From: Salinivirga cyanobacteriivorans
GTDB taxonomy: Bacteria; Bacteroidota; Bacteroidia; Bacteroidales; Salinivirgaceae
Assembly (NCBI RefSeq): GCF_001443605.1
Contig: NZ_CP013118.1
Location: 2,429,501 to 2,493,500, forward strand
Length of the DNA stretch: 64,000 nucleotides
Direction of reading: 5' to 3'
The notes beneath the pieces are model-generated. The model was not told where the DNA came from. It ran no database searches and saw only the letters and a program-made list of their open reading frames with translations. Below are positions 33,749 to 44,900 of the stretch, piece by piece; the first letter of the stretch is position 1, and every line of letters starts with the position of its first letter. The position numbers and the translations under genes were made by a program.

Positions 33749-34534
33749 TTAAAACGACTCTAGATGTTTTATTAAATTTTCTACATAGTTGCCATCCATT
33801 TTTTGATATGGTCGCTCCCATTTTCCGTACATAGGGTTAGGTAAAACAATAAATTTATTGCCAAAAAGCGTCTTTTGATTTTCGAGGACTTTATGCGCAT
33901 TTTGATTTTTTCGCTTATCGTACAAATGATCAAAATCGCCAAGATTATCTCCAATTAACAGGTCAATACTATATTTCTCTTCAACTTTGGCTCTTCGATA
34001 TTGCTTATCAGAAGTGGTATCCTTAAGAAATACAAATTCGCGGCTGGCATTTGGAAAACCTTCTTCCTTCAGGTTTTTAAGTGTAGCGTCCATTTGCGAA
34101 ACATGGCGGTTTGAGATATAAATAACTTCCATTCCGTTTTGCTTGGCATAGGTGGTAAAATCCAGGGCTCCATTTAAAGCAGCAGCAGAACCTTGTTGCA
34201 CCCAGCGGTCCCAGGATATGGAGGAAAACGTACTGTCGTTTTCGATACACCAACCCTGGTATGGCGAATTATCTAAAACCGTTTCATCTATATCAAGTAC
34301 AACTGCACTATTTTTTTCACCCTTATTTTTTAAAATTTCATCTACACGCAGTTTAGCAATATTGAAGGCCTGATAATAAAGCGCCTTTCTTTCTGCAGCC
34401 TTTTGATACCAAGCTGTACTCAATAGCATATGAGTCGATTGTTGGTTTTGCGCTTCTGAATCTTTGCTACTTTTCGTTTCGCAGCCCTGCATTGTTAATA
34501 TAGCAGCTAATGCCATAAGAGAAAATATCTTCAT
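33749..34534 (-). CDS. Acid phosphatase lipoprotein, e(P4)/class C HAD type
   Basis: The 261-residue protein has a lipobox MQGC with Cys18. The HAD nucleophile motif is VVLDIDETVLDNS (Asp81, Asp83), followed by VIYISNRHVSQMDATLKNL and an IGDNLGDFDHLYD motif. These match 5'-nucleotidase lipoprotein e(P4) family enzymes, which dephosphorylate nucleoside monophosphates at the cell surface. Its start lies 20 bases after the stop of the upstream prenyl synthase gene on the same strand, so they may be co-transcribed. Confidence 0.9.
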   Translation of the reverse strand: MKIFSLMALAAILTMQGCETKSSKDSEAQNQQSTHMLLSTAWYQKAAERKALYYQAFNIAKLRVDEILKNKGEKNSAVVLDIDETVLDNSPYQGWCIENDSTFSSISWDRWVQQGSAAALNGALDFTTYAKQNGMEVIYISNRHVSQMDATLKNLKEEGFPNASREFVFLKDTTSDKQYRRAKVEEKYSIDLLIGDNLGDFDHLYDKRKNQNAHKVLENQKTLFGNKFIVLPNPMYGKWERPYQKMDGNYVENLIKHLESF

Positions 34535-34554
34535 GAAAATATAAATTTAGATTG

Positions 34555-35529
34555 TTACTTTTTTCGGGATACAGTATATTCAACTATTTCGAGCAATGAA
34601 TTTTTATATTCACTCTCAGGAAATTGCTTTAAAATATCAATAGCTCCATTTTTGTATTCTTCCATTTTTTGCCGGGCATAAGTAATTCCCCCATGTTTAT
34701 CGACGAGCTGAATTAAATTTAACACCTCTTTTTTTGTTTTCCTTTTCTTTTTAATCAAACGGAGTATTTGGCGTCGTTCTTTTGCTGATAAAAGGTTTTT
34801 AACATGTATTAGCGGAAGGGTCATTTTCTTTTCTTTGATATCATTACCAGATGGTTTTCCGGTGATCCCATTGGGCTCATAGTCAAATAAATCGTCTTTT
34901 ATTTGAAAAGCCATTCCTAATTTGAGACCAAACTGCTCCATAGCCTCCACGGTATTTTCAGGCGCATTGACAGAAATGGCACCTGCTTTAACGCAGGCAG
35001 CAATTAACGCTGCAGTTTTTTGTTCAATTATTTTAAAGTACACTGCTTCGTCGATATTGAGCTTGCGGGCTTTTTCGATTTGTAATAATTCACCCTGACT
35101 CATTTCATCCACTGCTTTTGATACAACCTCCAGCAGGTGATATTGCTTATGTTTAACTGAAAGTAAAAGACCTCTTGCAAGTAAATAGTCGCCAATTAAT
35201 ACAGCAATTTTATTTTTCCAAAGCGCATTAATTGAGAAAAATCCCCGCCGGAAATTAGAGTCATCCACCACATCGTCGTGCGTTAAGGTAGCAGTATGCA
35301 TCAATTCAATTAATGCTGCGGCATGATGTGTAGCGTCATTAATTTTTCCGTGCATGCCTGCAGATAAAAATACAAGCATGGGCCGCATCTGTTTTCCTTT
35401 GGTGCGAAGAATAAAACGGGTAATGATATCGAGCAAAGGTGTGGTGCTTTTCATGGTACTTTTAAAAAACACCTGAAAATCAGCCATTTCCTTTGATATA
35501 GGTTGCTTAATTGTATTTAATTTAGACAT
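34555..35529 (-). CDS. Polyprenyl diphosphate synthase
   Basis: The start is set at 35529 (MSKLNTIKQPI), the usual opening in this family; 14 extra residues are possible upstream. The 324-residue enzyme has the first Asp-rich motif in LTHDDVVDDSNFRRG and the second in FQIKDDLFDYE. With KGKQMRPMLVFLSAG and a GKPSGNDIKEKKMTLPLIH stretch it belongs to the long-chain trans-prenyl synthases, which supply the menaquinone side chain (octaprenyl or similar). Exact chain length cannot be told. Confidence 0.9.
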   Translation of the reverse strand: MSKLNTIKQPISKEMADFQVFFKSTMKSTTPLLDIITRFILRTKGKQMRPMLVFLSAGMHGKINDATHHAAALIELMHTATLTHDDVVDDSNFRRGFFSINALWKNKIAVLIGDYLLARGLLLSVKHKQYHLLEVVSKAVDEMSQGELLQIEKARKLNIDEAVYFKIIEQKTAALIAACVKAGAISVNAPENTVEAMEQFGLKLGMAFQIKDDLFDYEPNGITGKPSGNDIKEKKMTLPLIHVKNLLSAKERRQILRLIKKKRKTKKEVLNLIQLVDKHGGITYARQKMEEYKNGAIDILKQFPESEYKNSLLEIVEYTVSRKK

Positions 35530-35660
35530 TTGGATTATGTTGGAGAAATACTTGATTATCTGTTTCAACAAACGAACATATTATTTTTTATTGAGATTAA
35601 CGGTATTATTCAAAGGTTTTTTTACTTTGCATTGTAATCATTCACCAAATACTTAAACAC

Positions 35661-37451
35661 TTGAAAAACAACAATTTAGGTAATATTATTTCTAACTTAC
35701 CCGGCAAACCCGGTGTATATCAGTACTTTGATGAACATGGAAAAATTATTTATGTGGGTAAGGCTAAAAATCTGAAAAAGAGGGTTTCTTCATATTTTTC
35801 AAAGCATCATGATACTGCAAAGTTACGTATTTTAGTTTCCAAAATTGCTGACATTAAAACCATTATTGTGGACCGTGAAGAAGACGCACTTCTTTTGGAA
35901 AACAATCTCATAAAAAAATATCAGCCACGGTACAATGTAATGCTGAAAGATGATAAAACCTTCCCGTGGATTTGCATTAAAAACGAACCTTTTCCTCGTA
36001 TTTTCAGCACGCGCAGGGTTGTCAAAGATGGATCAGAATACTTTGGCCCCTATACTTCCGTAAAAATGGTTAAAGCCATTCTGGATTTTATACACAAAAC
36101 ATATAAAATTCGTACCTGCAGCTTAAACCTAAATAAAAAGGATATTGATGCCGGTAAATTTAAAGTTTGCCTGGAGTATCACATAGGAAATTGTCTGGGA
36201 CCTTGCGAAGGACTGCAGCAAGAAAACGATTATAGTAAAAACATTGAACAGATAAGAAATATTTTAAAAGGCAACATTAAAGCAGTAATAAAATATTTTG
36301 AATCTGAAATGAAAAGACTTGCTGCGGAATATAAGTTCGAAGAGGCTGAAGACATAAAGCAAAAGCTGAAACTGTTACAAAATTACCAAAGCAAGTCAAC
36401 GATTGTCAATCCTTCCATTCATAATGTAGATATTTTTTCACTTTATAACCAGGATAAGGCAGCATATATTAATTTTATTAAAGTAAGTAATGGTGCTATT
36501 ATTCAATCGCATACAGTTGAAGTAAAGAAAAAACTGGATGAAAATCCGGCATCGTTGTTGGAATTTGCCATTACCGATATTAGAGCAAAAGTGCACAGCA
36601 CAGCTAAAGAGATAATCACTCCTTTTGAAATGGATTATCCGGGGCTCAACATTCATGTACCGCAACGAGGAGATAAGAAAAAACTCCTGGAGTTATCGGA
36701 ACGCAATGCGAAATATTTTGCTATGGCCAGGCAGAAGCAGGCAGAAAAAGCCAATCCGCAAGAGCGACAGGATAAATTACTTGCCACAATGCAAAAAGAT
36801 TTGCGACTCACAGAACTGCCAAGGCATATTGAAGGTTTCGACAACAGTAATATTCAGGGTAGTAATCCCGTAGCTGCTTGCGTGGTTTTTAAAAACGGCA
36901 AACCAGCAAAACGCGATTACCGGAAATTTAACATTAAAACAGTAGAGGGTCAGGACGATTTTGGCTCCATGCGCGAAATAATACAGCGGCGATACAGCAG
37001 ACTAATACGCGAAGGTCAATCGCTTCCCCAATTAATTGTAATAGATGGTGGTAAAGGTCAGCTCAATGCTGCAGTACAAAGCCTGGAAGAATTGAATTTA
37101 AGAGGAAAAATTGCAATTATTGGTATAGCCAAACGGCTCGAAGAGATATATTTTGCCGACGATCCTGTACCGCTTTATCTTGATAAAAACTCACCTACCC
37201 TGCGTGTAATTCAACATATTAGAAATGAATCTCACAGGTTTGGGATATCATTTCACAGGGATAAACGAAGTCAAAATTTCGCACAATCGGAATTGGATTC
37301 TGTATCAGGGCTGGGTCCAAAAACAATTGAAAAACTTTATAAAGATTTTAAAAGCCTCAAAGGAGTAAAGCAAGCTCCCTATGATGATATTGTATCATCG
37401 GTTGGGCAGGCAAAGGCAAAAATTCTGAAAAAGTATTTTGACAAAAAGTAA
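35661..37451 (+). CDS. uvrC: Excinuclease ABC subunit C
   Basis: The 596-residue nuclease cuts both sides of a DNA lesion with UvrAB. It starts with a TTG codon. The GIY-YIG domain opens with GKPGVYQYFDE ... IYVGKAKNLKKRV, the UVR domain (AAEYKFEEAEDIKQKL) lies near 215-245, and the RNase H-like domain has HIEGFDNSNIQGSNPVAA. Two helix-hairpin-helix units end the protein (SGLGPKTIEKLYKDF, SSVGQAKAKILKKYF). Complete and typical. Its stop lies one base from the end of the convergent ade gene. Confidence 0.97.
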   Translation: MKNNNLGNIISNLPGKPGVYQYFDEHGKIIYVGKAKNLKKRVSSYFSKHHDTAKLRILVSKIADIKTIIVDREEDALLLENNLIKKYQPRYNVMLKDDKTFPWICIKNEPFPRIFSTRRVVKDGSEYFGPYTSVKMVKAILDFIHKTYKIRTCSLNLNKKDIDAGKFKVCLEYHIGNCLGPCEGLQQENDYSKNIEQIRNILKGNIKAVIKYFESEMKRLAAEYKFEEAEDIKQKLKLLQNYQSKSTIVNPSIHNVDIFSLYNQDKAAYINFIKVSNGAIIQSHTVEVKKKLDENPASLLEFAITDIRAKVHSTAKEIITPFEMDYPGLNIHVPQRGDKKKLLELSERNAKYFAMARQKQAEKANPQERQDKLLATMQKDLRLTELPRHIEGFDNSNIQGSNPVAACVVFKNGKPAKRDYRKFNIKTVEGQDDFGSMREIIQRRYSRLIREGQSLPQLIVIDGGKGQLNAAVQSLEELNLRGKIAIIGIAKRLEEIYFADDPVPLYLDKNSPTLRVIQHIRNESHRFGISFHRDKRSQNFAQSELDSVSGLGPKTIEKLYKDFKSLKGVKQAPYDDIVSSVGQAKAKILKKYFDKK

Positions 37452-37452
37452 T

Positions 37453-39087
37453 TTAGGCCTCATACAAATCAACAAAGTCGAATTTATCGACATTAAACAG
37501 GCCGCGGTCACCAATTTTAAGTGATGGAATTACCAATAAACTCATAAAAGCTAGCGTCATAAACGGAGCATGAAAGCCTGAACCAAGTTCTTTAACTTTT
37601 TGATCGAGCTCATTATATTTAACTGCCATATTTTCAATACTTTCATTAGCCATAAGTCCACCAACAGGCAACGGGATTAAATCCATTTTTTGGTCAGCAC
37701 AAACCCCTATTCCGCCTTGCTCGGCAATAAGGGTATTAATGGCCATCAACATATCATGGTCATTCACACCTACACAAATAACATTGTGGCTGTCATGCGC
37801 AATTGAACTGGCGAAGGCTCCATTCTTAAGGTTAAAACCCTTTACAAAACCAACCTGCACTTTTGGTATTTGATCGTAGCGATTTACAACGGCAATTTTT
37901 AAAATATCCTGAGAGGTGTCGGTTTGTAAAAAATTATCAATAACGGGCAGTTTAGCGGTAAAACTTTTGGTGATAAGTTCGCCGTCCAATGCTTCAATAA
38001 TTTTCACAGGTACGTTTTTATCGGGCAATTTAAGTTGTTCTGCGTTTATAGGGTCAACTTCAAAGCGATTTACAACATTTTGTGAAATGGGGATTTCCAA
38101 ATTCTTTCCCAGATCATAGACATCCTCACCTTTTAAAATGGTTTTTTGAACAGTAAAATCTGTCAAATTATTTACTATAATAAAGTCTGCGCTATCATTT
38201 ATACGAAGAGATCCAACTGGTAAATCATAATGTTTAACTGCATTAAAGGAGGCTGCTTTTAATATATCAAAAATACTATGCCCTTTATCCAGGGCCATTT
38301 TAACAATGCGGTCAATATGACCATTAATTAGTGTATCCGGATGGGCATCATCAGTGCAGAACATAACTTTTTCAGGATATTCAGAAATAAGTTCATGTAA
38401 GGCTTCAAAATTTCGGGCAGCACTTCCCTCTCTAATTTGAATCATCATACCAGACTTAATCTTTTCCTTTGCCTCATCATATGTAAAAGCCTCATGATCT
38501 GTAGATATACCAGAGCCAATATATTTTTTAAGGTCTGTTCCCTTAAGCGCTGGTGCATGTCCATCAATGACCTTTTCATGATTGCGGGCAACCTGGAGTT
38601 TTTCCATTACATCAGGCACGCCATTTACAACACCAGGAAAATTCATCATTTCAGAAAGGGCCACGGTATCGTAATTTTCAAAAATATAATTGATAGTATC
38701 AGCATCAAAAGTAGCTCCGGATGATTCAAAAGGTGTGGCGGGCACACACGATGGAACACCAAAATAAACACCTAAAGGAGTATTCCGTGCTTCATTATAC
38801 ATATATTCGAAACCCTCCACCCCACAAACATTAGAAATTTCGTGTGGATCAGTAACCACACCTACCGTTCCAAATTTTACGACATGACCGGCAAAATATT
38901 TTGGTGTAACCATTGTACTCTCTATGTGTACATGGGCATCGATCAAACCTGGCAATATAAAGGGAAGGGCGGGATCGGTGCCCTCCCCAAATCTTTTTAT
39001 ACTTCCAATTTTCCCATTCTGAACAGCAAGCTCACCAATAAAAAATTTACTTCCCCGAAAATCCAGAAAATTACCCCTTACCTTCAT
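37453..39087 (-). CDS. ade: Adenine deaminase
   Basis: The 544-residue amidohydrolase converts adenine to hypoxanthine. It has the metal-binding PGLIDAHVHIESTM near 45-58, HGHAPALKG, the STDHEAF segment and CTDDAHPDTLI, as in bacterial Ade (COG1001 type) with a C-terminal adenine-deaminase domain. Length is normal. It is monocistronic, with the parS-like palindromes upstream. Confidence 0.95.
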   Translation of the reverse strand: MKVRGNFLDFRGSKFFIGELAVQNGKIGSIKRFGEGTDPALPFILPGLIDAHVHIESTMVTPKYFAGHVVKFGTVGVVTDPHEISNVCGVEGFEYMYNEARNTPLGVYFGVPSCVPATPFESSGATFDADTINYIFENYDTVALSEMMNFPGVVNGVPDVMEKLQVARNHEKVIDGHAPALKGTDLKKYIGSGISTDHEAFTYDEAKEKIKSGMMIQIREGSAARNFEALHELISEYPEKVMFCTDDAHPDTLINGHIDRIVKMALDKGHSIFDILKAASFNAVKHYDLPVGSLRINDSADFIIVNNLTDFTVQKTILKGEDVYDLGKNLEIPISQNVVNRFEVDPINAEQLKLPDKNVPVKIIEALDGELITKSFTAKLPVIDNFLQTDTSQDILKIAVVNRYDQIPKVQVGFVKGFNLKNGAFASSIAHDSHNVICVGVNDHDMLMAINTLIAEQGGIGVCADQKMDLIPLPVGGLMANESIENMAVKYNELDQKVKELGSGFHAPFMTLAFMSLLVIPSLKIGDRGLFNVDKFDFVDLYEA

Positions 39088-39221
39088 AACCCATAAATTT
39101 TTAATTATTGAAAAAGAAAATTAATACAAAAAACCGAAAAATAAAACCCAAACTCTAACCAATAACATACTACACAAATCACAAAACACTATAAAATAAA
39201 CACTTAATTAAAGTCAATTAA

Positions 39222-39237
39222 TGTTCCACGTGGAACA
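39222..39237. promoter_or_regulatory. parS: parS-like ParB binding site 1
   Basis: TGTTCCACGTGGAACA is a perfect 16-bp palindrome and matches the bacterial parS consensus (TGTTNCACGTGNAACA). It sits between ade and the 3' end of mnmG (gidA), a gene often found near the origin. Confidence 0.8.
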
Positions 39238-39257
39238 TCGGTTTAACTTAAAGTGAA

Positions 39258-39273
39258 GGTTCCACGTGGAACA
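39258..39273. promoter_or_regulatory. parS: parS-like ParB binding site 2
   Basis: GGTTCCACGTGGAACA repeats the perfect inner 14-mer GTTCCACGTGGAAC, 36 bases after site 1. Both are followed by TCG. Two spaced copies argue against chance. Confidence 0.8.
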
Positions 39274-39286
39274 TCGCATTTTTACA

Positions 39287-41137
39287 CTATCTGCCCATGA
39301 AAACAAGTAGTACATTAATATCTGCAGGACTAACTCCGGAAATCCGGCTTGCTTCTGCTATGGTTTTTGGTCTGTTTTTGGCGAGTTTTTGGCGACCTTC
39401 TGTGGAGATAGAAGAAAATTGCGTGTAATCAATATTTTCAGGTATCCGAATTTTACCAAGGCGCGACAGTTTTTCTGCGCTTTGCCTTTCCCTGTCAATA
39501 TAACCACTATATTTAACTTTAATTTCGGCGCTCTCTTTTACGTCGTCAGAAAAAGAGTTCTGATTAATTGCCTTAAGTAGTTTGTCAATGGATACCTGGG
39601 GTCTTAGTAAAATTTTTGAAGCTTTGGTTTTTTGCTTGATTTCTGATGTGCCCTGGTCACGCAAATAAGCATTAATAACATCCGGTGACACACTACTGGA
39701 ACTAAGAAGATTTACAAGCTTATTGATTTTACTATATTTTTCTTCGTATTTATTCCATCGCTCTTCTGTAACCAAACCAATTTCTTTCCCCAGAGGGGTT
39801 AACCTTTCATCCGCATTATCCTGCCTTAAAAGGATGCGGTATTCAGCTCTGCTGGTAAACATTCTATATGGTTCATTGACGCCCTTGGTAATTAGGTCAT
39901 CAATTAACACTCCTATATAGGCCTGATCTCTTTCAAGAATAAAGGCTGGAAGATTATTAATTTTCCGATGGGCATTAATACCAGCCATTAATCCCTGCGC
40001 AGCGGCTTCTTCATATCCCGTAGTTCCATTTAATTGGCCCGCAAAATAAAGGTTCTCTACAAAGCGAGTTTCAAGGGTATGGTGTAAATGAGTAGGATCA
40101 AAATAATCATACTCAATAGCATATCCAGGTCTAAAAATTTTTACATTTTCGAGTCCTGGAATCTTTTGCAGGGCTCTTAACTGTACATCCCAGGGTAAAC
40201 TGCTACTAAAGCCATTAATGTAATACTCTACTGTATCCCATCCTTCTGGTTCAAGGAAAAGCTGATGCCGGTCTTTATCGGCAAAAGTCACGATTTTATC
40301 TTCGATACTTGGGCAATACCGTGGACCAATACTATCTATTGTGCCATTAAAAAGCGGGGAGGCCTCAAACCCTGTTTTGAGCTCATCATGCACAGCCTGA
40401 TCCGTATGCACAATATAGCAACTTCTTTGTTTTTCATACTTGCGTTGCATATTTAAATAACTAAACGCCCCGGGATTTTCGTCTCCTGGTTGTTCGGTCA
40501 TTTTAGAGAAATCAATTGTTCTTCCATCCAAGCGTGCAGGAGTACCTGTTTTTAATCGCTCTACCTTAAAGTTATATTTAAAAAGCTGTTCGCTAATACC
40601 AGAACTTGCAGGGTCGCCTGCTCTACCTCCTTTAATCTGAACATTCCCTATGTGCATTAGTCCATTAAGAAAAGTACCATTGGTTAGAATCACACTTTTA
40701 GATTCAAATTCAAAACCCATTTGGGTTTTAACTCCTTTAACCTTATCGTTTTCAATGAAAATATCGATAACCTTATCCTGAAAGAGATCCAGATTGGAGT
40801 TTTCTTCGAGATATTCCCGCCATTTAATAGAAAAAAGCATTCTGTCGCTTTGTGCCCTGGGTGACCACATGGCAGGACCTTTGGATTTATTAAGCATCCG
40901 GTATTGTATAAGACTATAATCTGTAACCAGTGCCTGATATCCGCCCAATGCATCAATTTCACGTGTAATTTGTCCTTTAGCAATACCCCCTATAGCAGGG
41001 TTACAGGACATCTGTGCTATTTTATTCAGATCCATGGTAATTAACAGCACCCTGGACCCTAAATTAGCGGCAGCCATTGCTGCTTCAGAGCCGGCATGAC
41101 CGGCCCCTACAACTATAACATCATATTTTGGTAGCAT
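39287..41137 (-). CDS. mnmG: tRNA uridine-5-carboxymethylaminomethyl modification enzyme MnmG
   Basis: The 616-residue FAD protein, with MnmE, modifies U34 of certain tRNAs. It has the FAD-binding VVGAGHAGSEAAMAAANLG, CNPAIGGIAKGQITREIDALGG, KTGTPARLDGRTI and a C-terminal helical domain. Full length. It is last in a long minus-strand run and overlaps ybeY by 17 bases. Confidence 0.97.
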   Translation of the reverse strand: MLPKYDVIVVGAGHAGSEAAMAAANLGSRVLLITMDLNKIAQMSCNPAIGGIAKGQITREIDALGGYQALVTDYSLIQYRMLNKSKGPAMWSPRAQSDRMLFSIKWREYLEENSNLDLFQDKVIDIFIENDKVKGVKTQMGFEFESKSVILTNGTFLNGLMHIGNVQIKGGRAGDPASSGISEQLFKYNFKVERLKTGTPARLDGRTIDFSKMTEQPGDENPGAFSYLNMQRKYEKQRSCYIVHTDQAVHDELKTGFEASPLFNGTIDSIGPRYCPSIEDKIVTFADKDRHQLFLEPEGWDTVEYYINGFSSSLPWDVQLRALQKIPGLENVKIFRPGYAIEYDYFDPTHLHHTLETRFVENLYFAGQLNGTTGYEEAAAQGLMAGINAHRKINNLPAFILERDQAYIGVLIDDLITKGVNEPYRMFTSRAEYRILLRQDNADERLTPLGKEIGLVTEERWNKYEEKYSKINKLVNLLSSSSVSPDVINAYLRDQGTSEIKQKTKASKILLRPQVSIDKLLKAINQNSFSDDVKESAEIKVKYSGYIDRERQSAEKLSRLGKIRIPENIDYTQFSSISTEGRQKLAKNRPKTIAEASRISGVSPADINVLLVFMGR

Positions 41138-41555
41138 TTGGAAACTTCTTTAAATATTCATCCTCTTTCGCTCTCATAATTTTTTGTTCCTCATCTGTAT
41201 GGTCGCTATAACCAGACAAATGTAATACGCCATGTATTACAACTCGGAGAAACTCATGTTCAGAAGAAGTGTCAAATTCTTGTGCATTTTGTATTATGCG
41301 GTCTTCACTAACAAAAATGTCGCCAGATATTATTTCACCAACTACATAATCAAATGTAATAACATCTGTATAATAGTGATGGTCAAGATGCTCCTTATTA
41401 ATGTTCAGGAGATAATCATCACTACAGTTAATGACATTGATCTCTCCTACCTTGCCGTTTTCACTTTCTATAGTATTAGTAATCCAATCTACTAATAATT
41501 TAAAATCACCTTTATATAAACCAAAAGGTTTATCGGCTGTTGTAAATTCGATCAT
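41121..41555 (-). CDS. ybeY: Endoribonuclease YbeY
   Basis: The 144-residue metalloprotein takes part in 16S rRNA 3' maturation and ribosome quality control. The zinc motif is HGVLHLSGYSDHTDEEQ (His-x3-His-x5-6-Asp-His form) near residues 107-123. It overlaps mnmG, so translation is probably coupled. Confidence 0.94.
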   Translation of the reverse strand: MIEFTTADKPFGLYKGDFKLLVDWITNTIESENGKVGEINVINCSDDYLLNINKEHLDHHYYTDVITFDYVVGEIISGDIFVSEDRIIQNAQEFDTSSEHEFLRVVIHGVLHLSGYSDHTDEEQKIMRAKEDEYLKKFPNATKI

Positions 41556-41575
41556 AAAAAAGAATTATGGAGGAT

Positions 41576-41974
41576 TTATTTTCTGAAAAACTTCAATATA
41601 ACCCGTCGTCCGTTATTTTCGAAGGAAATATCATCGGATAGCCTCATCATAAGAAAAATACCTCTGCCGTGTGGCTTTTCAACATTGATAGGTTTAGTTG
41701 GATCGGGAACATTGTCAAAATCAAAACCCGGACCCTCATCTTCAATAATGAATTGAAAATTTTTATCGGTTGCGTCAAAAGCCAGGTTTACTTTTTTATC
41801 AGGATTACGTTTATTCCCATGAATAACAGAATTGGTGACGGCCTCTAATACTGCAATTAAGATATTACCATATATATCTTTATCCAAATTAAATCTTCTG
41901 TTGATGTCGTCAATCAATTGCTCAACAACAGAAATATTCTTTATATCTGAGGAAAAAGAAATAGTCTTGTTCAT
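41576..41974 (-). CDS. RsbW-type anti-sigma/ATP-binding regulator
   Basis: The 132-residue protein is a GHKL ATPase domain of the serine kinase/anti-sigma class. The N-box is AVLEAVTNSVIHGNKRNP, then EDEGPGFDFDNVPDP (G1) and EKPHGRGIFLMMRLSDD (G2). No STAS antagonist or PP2C partner is adjacent, so its target is unknown. It sits between DUF4175 and ybeY in the same run of genes, a location conserved in Bacteroidota. Confidence 0.88.
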   Translation of the reverse strand: MNKTISFSSDIKNISVVEQLIDDINRRFNLDKDIYGNILIAVLEAVTNSVIHGNKRNPDKKVNLAFDATDKNFQFIIEDEGPGFDFDNVPDPTKPINVEKPHGRGIFLMMRLSDDISFENNGRRVILKFFRK

Positions 41975-41998
41975 CCTGAATAAAATTACATTACGAAA

Positions 41999-44900
41999 TT
42001 AATATTTTTCGATTTCATTAAGGTATTTATCATACTTTCTTTGAAAAAAATATTTCAAGGGTAATTCCTGTTTATAAAGAATACCTTTTCGACTTTTACT
42101 ATCCTTTTTATACTCCAATTTTTCGTTAGGGTTACTTAATTTGAAGTTATTTGGTGCTTCACTCTTTCTTTTCTTTTCTTTTTCCCTTTCTTGCTCTGCT
42201 TTTTCGGCTTCCAACATACGGTTCAAAATTTGTTGCTGCCGCTTTAGCATATTATCACTAATATTCCTATGAATTATATCATCAATATTTTGATCGACCA
42301 TTTTATTAATCTCCTTAAGCAATTTTTTAGATTGTTGACCAACACCGCCGGATTGCATAAGTTGTTGGATTAATTGTTGCATTTTTTCCTGCTGTCCCAA
42401 CATTTTAGACAATTGCTTACTCATTCCCTTTTTGCCTTTTCCTGACTTCGATCCCTTTTTAAGTTCATCAATCATTTTTTGTAAGGCGTCTTTAAAACTC
42501 TGTTGCTGCTTTTTCATTCCGCCCATACCAGGCTTGCTCTTTTTTCCGCTCTTGTTTTGACTTCCCTTCCCACTCATAGAGCTCATATTATTCAGAGATT
42601 CATTAAGCATTAAAATAAGCTCATTTGTGCTCTGCATAATTTTCTGTTGATGCACAGCTATAGATCGGAACCTTTCTTTCTGAAATTCATCATCAATAGC
42701 CTTAAAATGGGTATTAATGGACTCCAATTGATTTCCAATAGAGCTTGCCACCATAGCATTGCGACTCATTAATGCATGCAAACTATCTTTAGACACGGCA
42801 AATTGCGCTTTGAGTTGGGATTGGGTTCGTCGGAGATTATTAAAATTGTATACCTGTCGATTATTAAACTGTTCGATTAACTGCTCTTGTTTATAAGAAA
42901 ATCTTAATAAATTTTCTAACAATTCTCGTATCATAGTTGCATCTTCCCCTTGCTGCTTTTGCATGGCCATCTGCATATTCATTTGCATTTGATTGGCCAA
43001 TTTCTCCAAATCTTCCGAAGGATTATTCTCTTCACTGTTCAAATCCTGATCTTGCTGTATTTGGTCTGTCTTTTTTTGAATTTTTTGTTTTTCTTCTGCA
43101 AATTCTTTCAGGTCCAATGGTGATGAAAGTTCTTTATTCTTTTTGAGGTTCTCTTTATGTTTATCAAAGGTTTTCTCTAAATCCTTCTTTAGGCTGTCTG
43201 TTTGGTTACCTTGTTTGTTAAGTAGTGAATCAACATTTTCGAATTTTTTGCTAAGATTTTTAAGATCATCTATAACCTCTCTTTGATTTTTTTCAATTTC
43301 GTAGCGCTTTAACATTTCAAGATTACGATCGAGTTCTTTTTCAAGCTCATCAAAAGTATAATCTATTTCATCGGTTTTAATTTCTTTATCATTCAACAGT
43401 TCATTTTGCAATTTTTCGAGCTCGTCCATAAGTTTCTCAAGTTCCTCATCCATTAATTTATCGAGCATCTTTTCAAGTTGTCTTTTTTTCTCAACAAGTT
43501 TATTATTAGCTGAATGTTCCTGTATGTTTTTAAGTTCTTCCCTTAATTCATTAACCTGTTTTTGCAATTTATTAATCTCTTGGGATGAATTTTGAATTTG
43601 ATGGGCCAATTGCTTTCGTTCCCATTTACCCAGGTCTTTACTCAGGAGCTTTTTTCTCAGATTTTGGCGTTCTTTGTTTACCTGTTCCAGAATGTCTTTC
43701 CCTAACTGCAGTTTATCCTGAAGATTAGTAACCTTTTTTTGTTCCTCTGCTCTCAATTGATTTTTATCGGGAAGCTTAACATAAACACTTCTTGTTTTTA
43801 CCTTTTTGTAGGGAGCAAATGGATCGTTGTCGCGTAACTCCAGGAATATTTCGACATCCGTGCCACTTTTAATAAATGGAAAATCGTTTAATTGGCCTCC
43901 ATAACTAAATTCCTGATTAAGGTTATTGCCTTGTAGTGGAATTACATTTTTAATTGTTGTATCGGCATTTTTTAATACAATATGAAAATCTTTAAATCCG
44001 TAGTCGTCCTGAATTTTTCCATTAAAATAGAACTCTCCGAATAATGAGGTTTTTTGTTGATTTAAATTAATGGCTGGATACTGATCTGGTATCACTCGTG
44101 TATTAAATTTTAGTGTATCGACATCTTGTTGTTCATAGTTTATTGGAATAAGTTCATATTCAGAAGCATTTGTAAATAAACTATCATATAAAAACTTATC
44201 ATTTTGTTTAATTAAATTTCTTTCGGAATTATAATTAAGAATCAACGAATCAGTGTCATAAGTATCTATTTCCCATTTGATAGTACTACCATATGGAAAA
44301 GTAAAACTACCAGTACCCTGAACAGTTTCAGTTTCCAGGTTTGTATAAGTAGGTGGTATTATAGAAATACTAATTTTTTGTATAACAGGCACCGGCAAAA
44401 CACTGAGGGTATAAGTTTCGGATTCGAACTCATCATTAAAAATTTTAAAAGCAATATCATTTCTTAAATTTCTGAATTTATAAGAAAATAAATTACTACT
44501 ATCTGAAAATAAATGATCAGTACCCCCATATTTCAATTTAAGTTTATCTGGTATAATTGCACCATCAACTTTTACCTTTAAAGTAAAATCTGAGCCTTTG
44601 TTGACCTTAAGTTGCGTATTGACGATAGAAATATTATAAGGCGCCCTTGAATCACTATTCTGGATTGGCAAAATGCGTGAAGTAGAATAAAGCACTTCGT
44701 TAGGTGATAGAGCATAAAAAATAATGGAAATAAGTATAATAAATATAAAACCAAAGAAATGATTCAACAAGGCTTTAAAACTGAAAAACCTGATGAATTT
44801 ATTAAGGTTAACATGCCCTATTTTTTGCTCCAGGCTGGCAGTTACCAAATTATTATTACTGTCAAGTTTCTCAAGTTCTAGAATGTTTATTAGCCTATCA

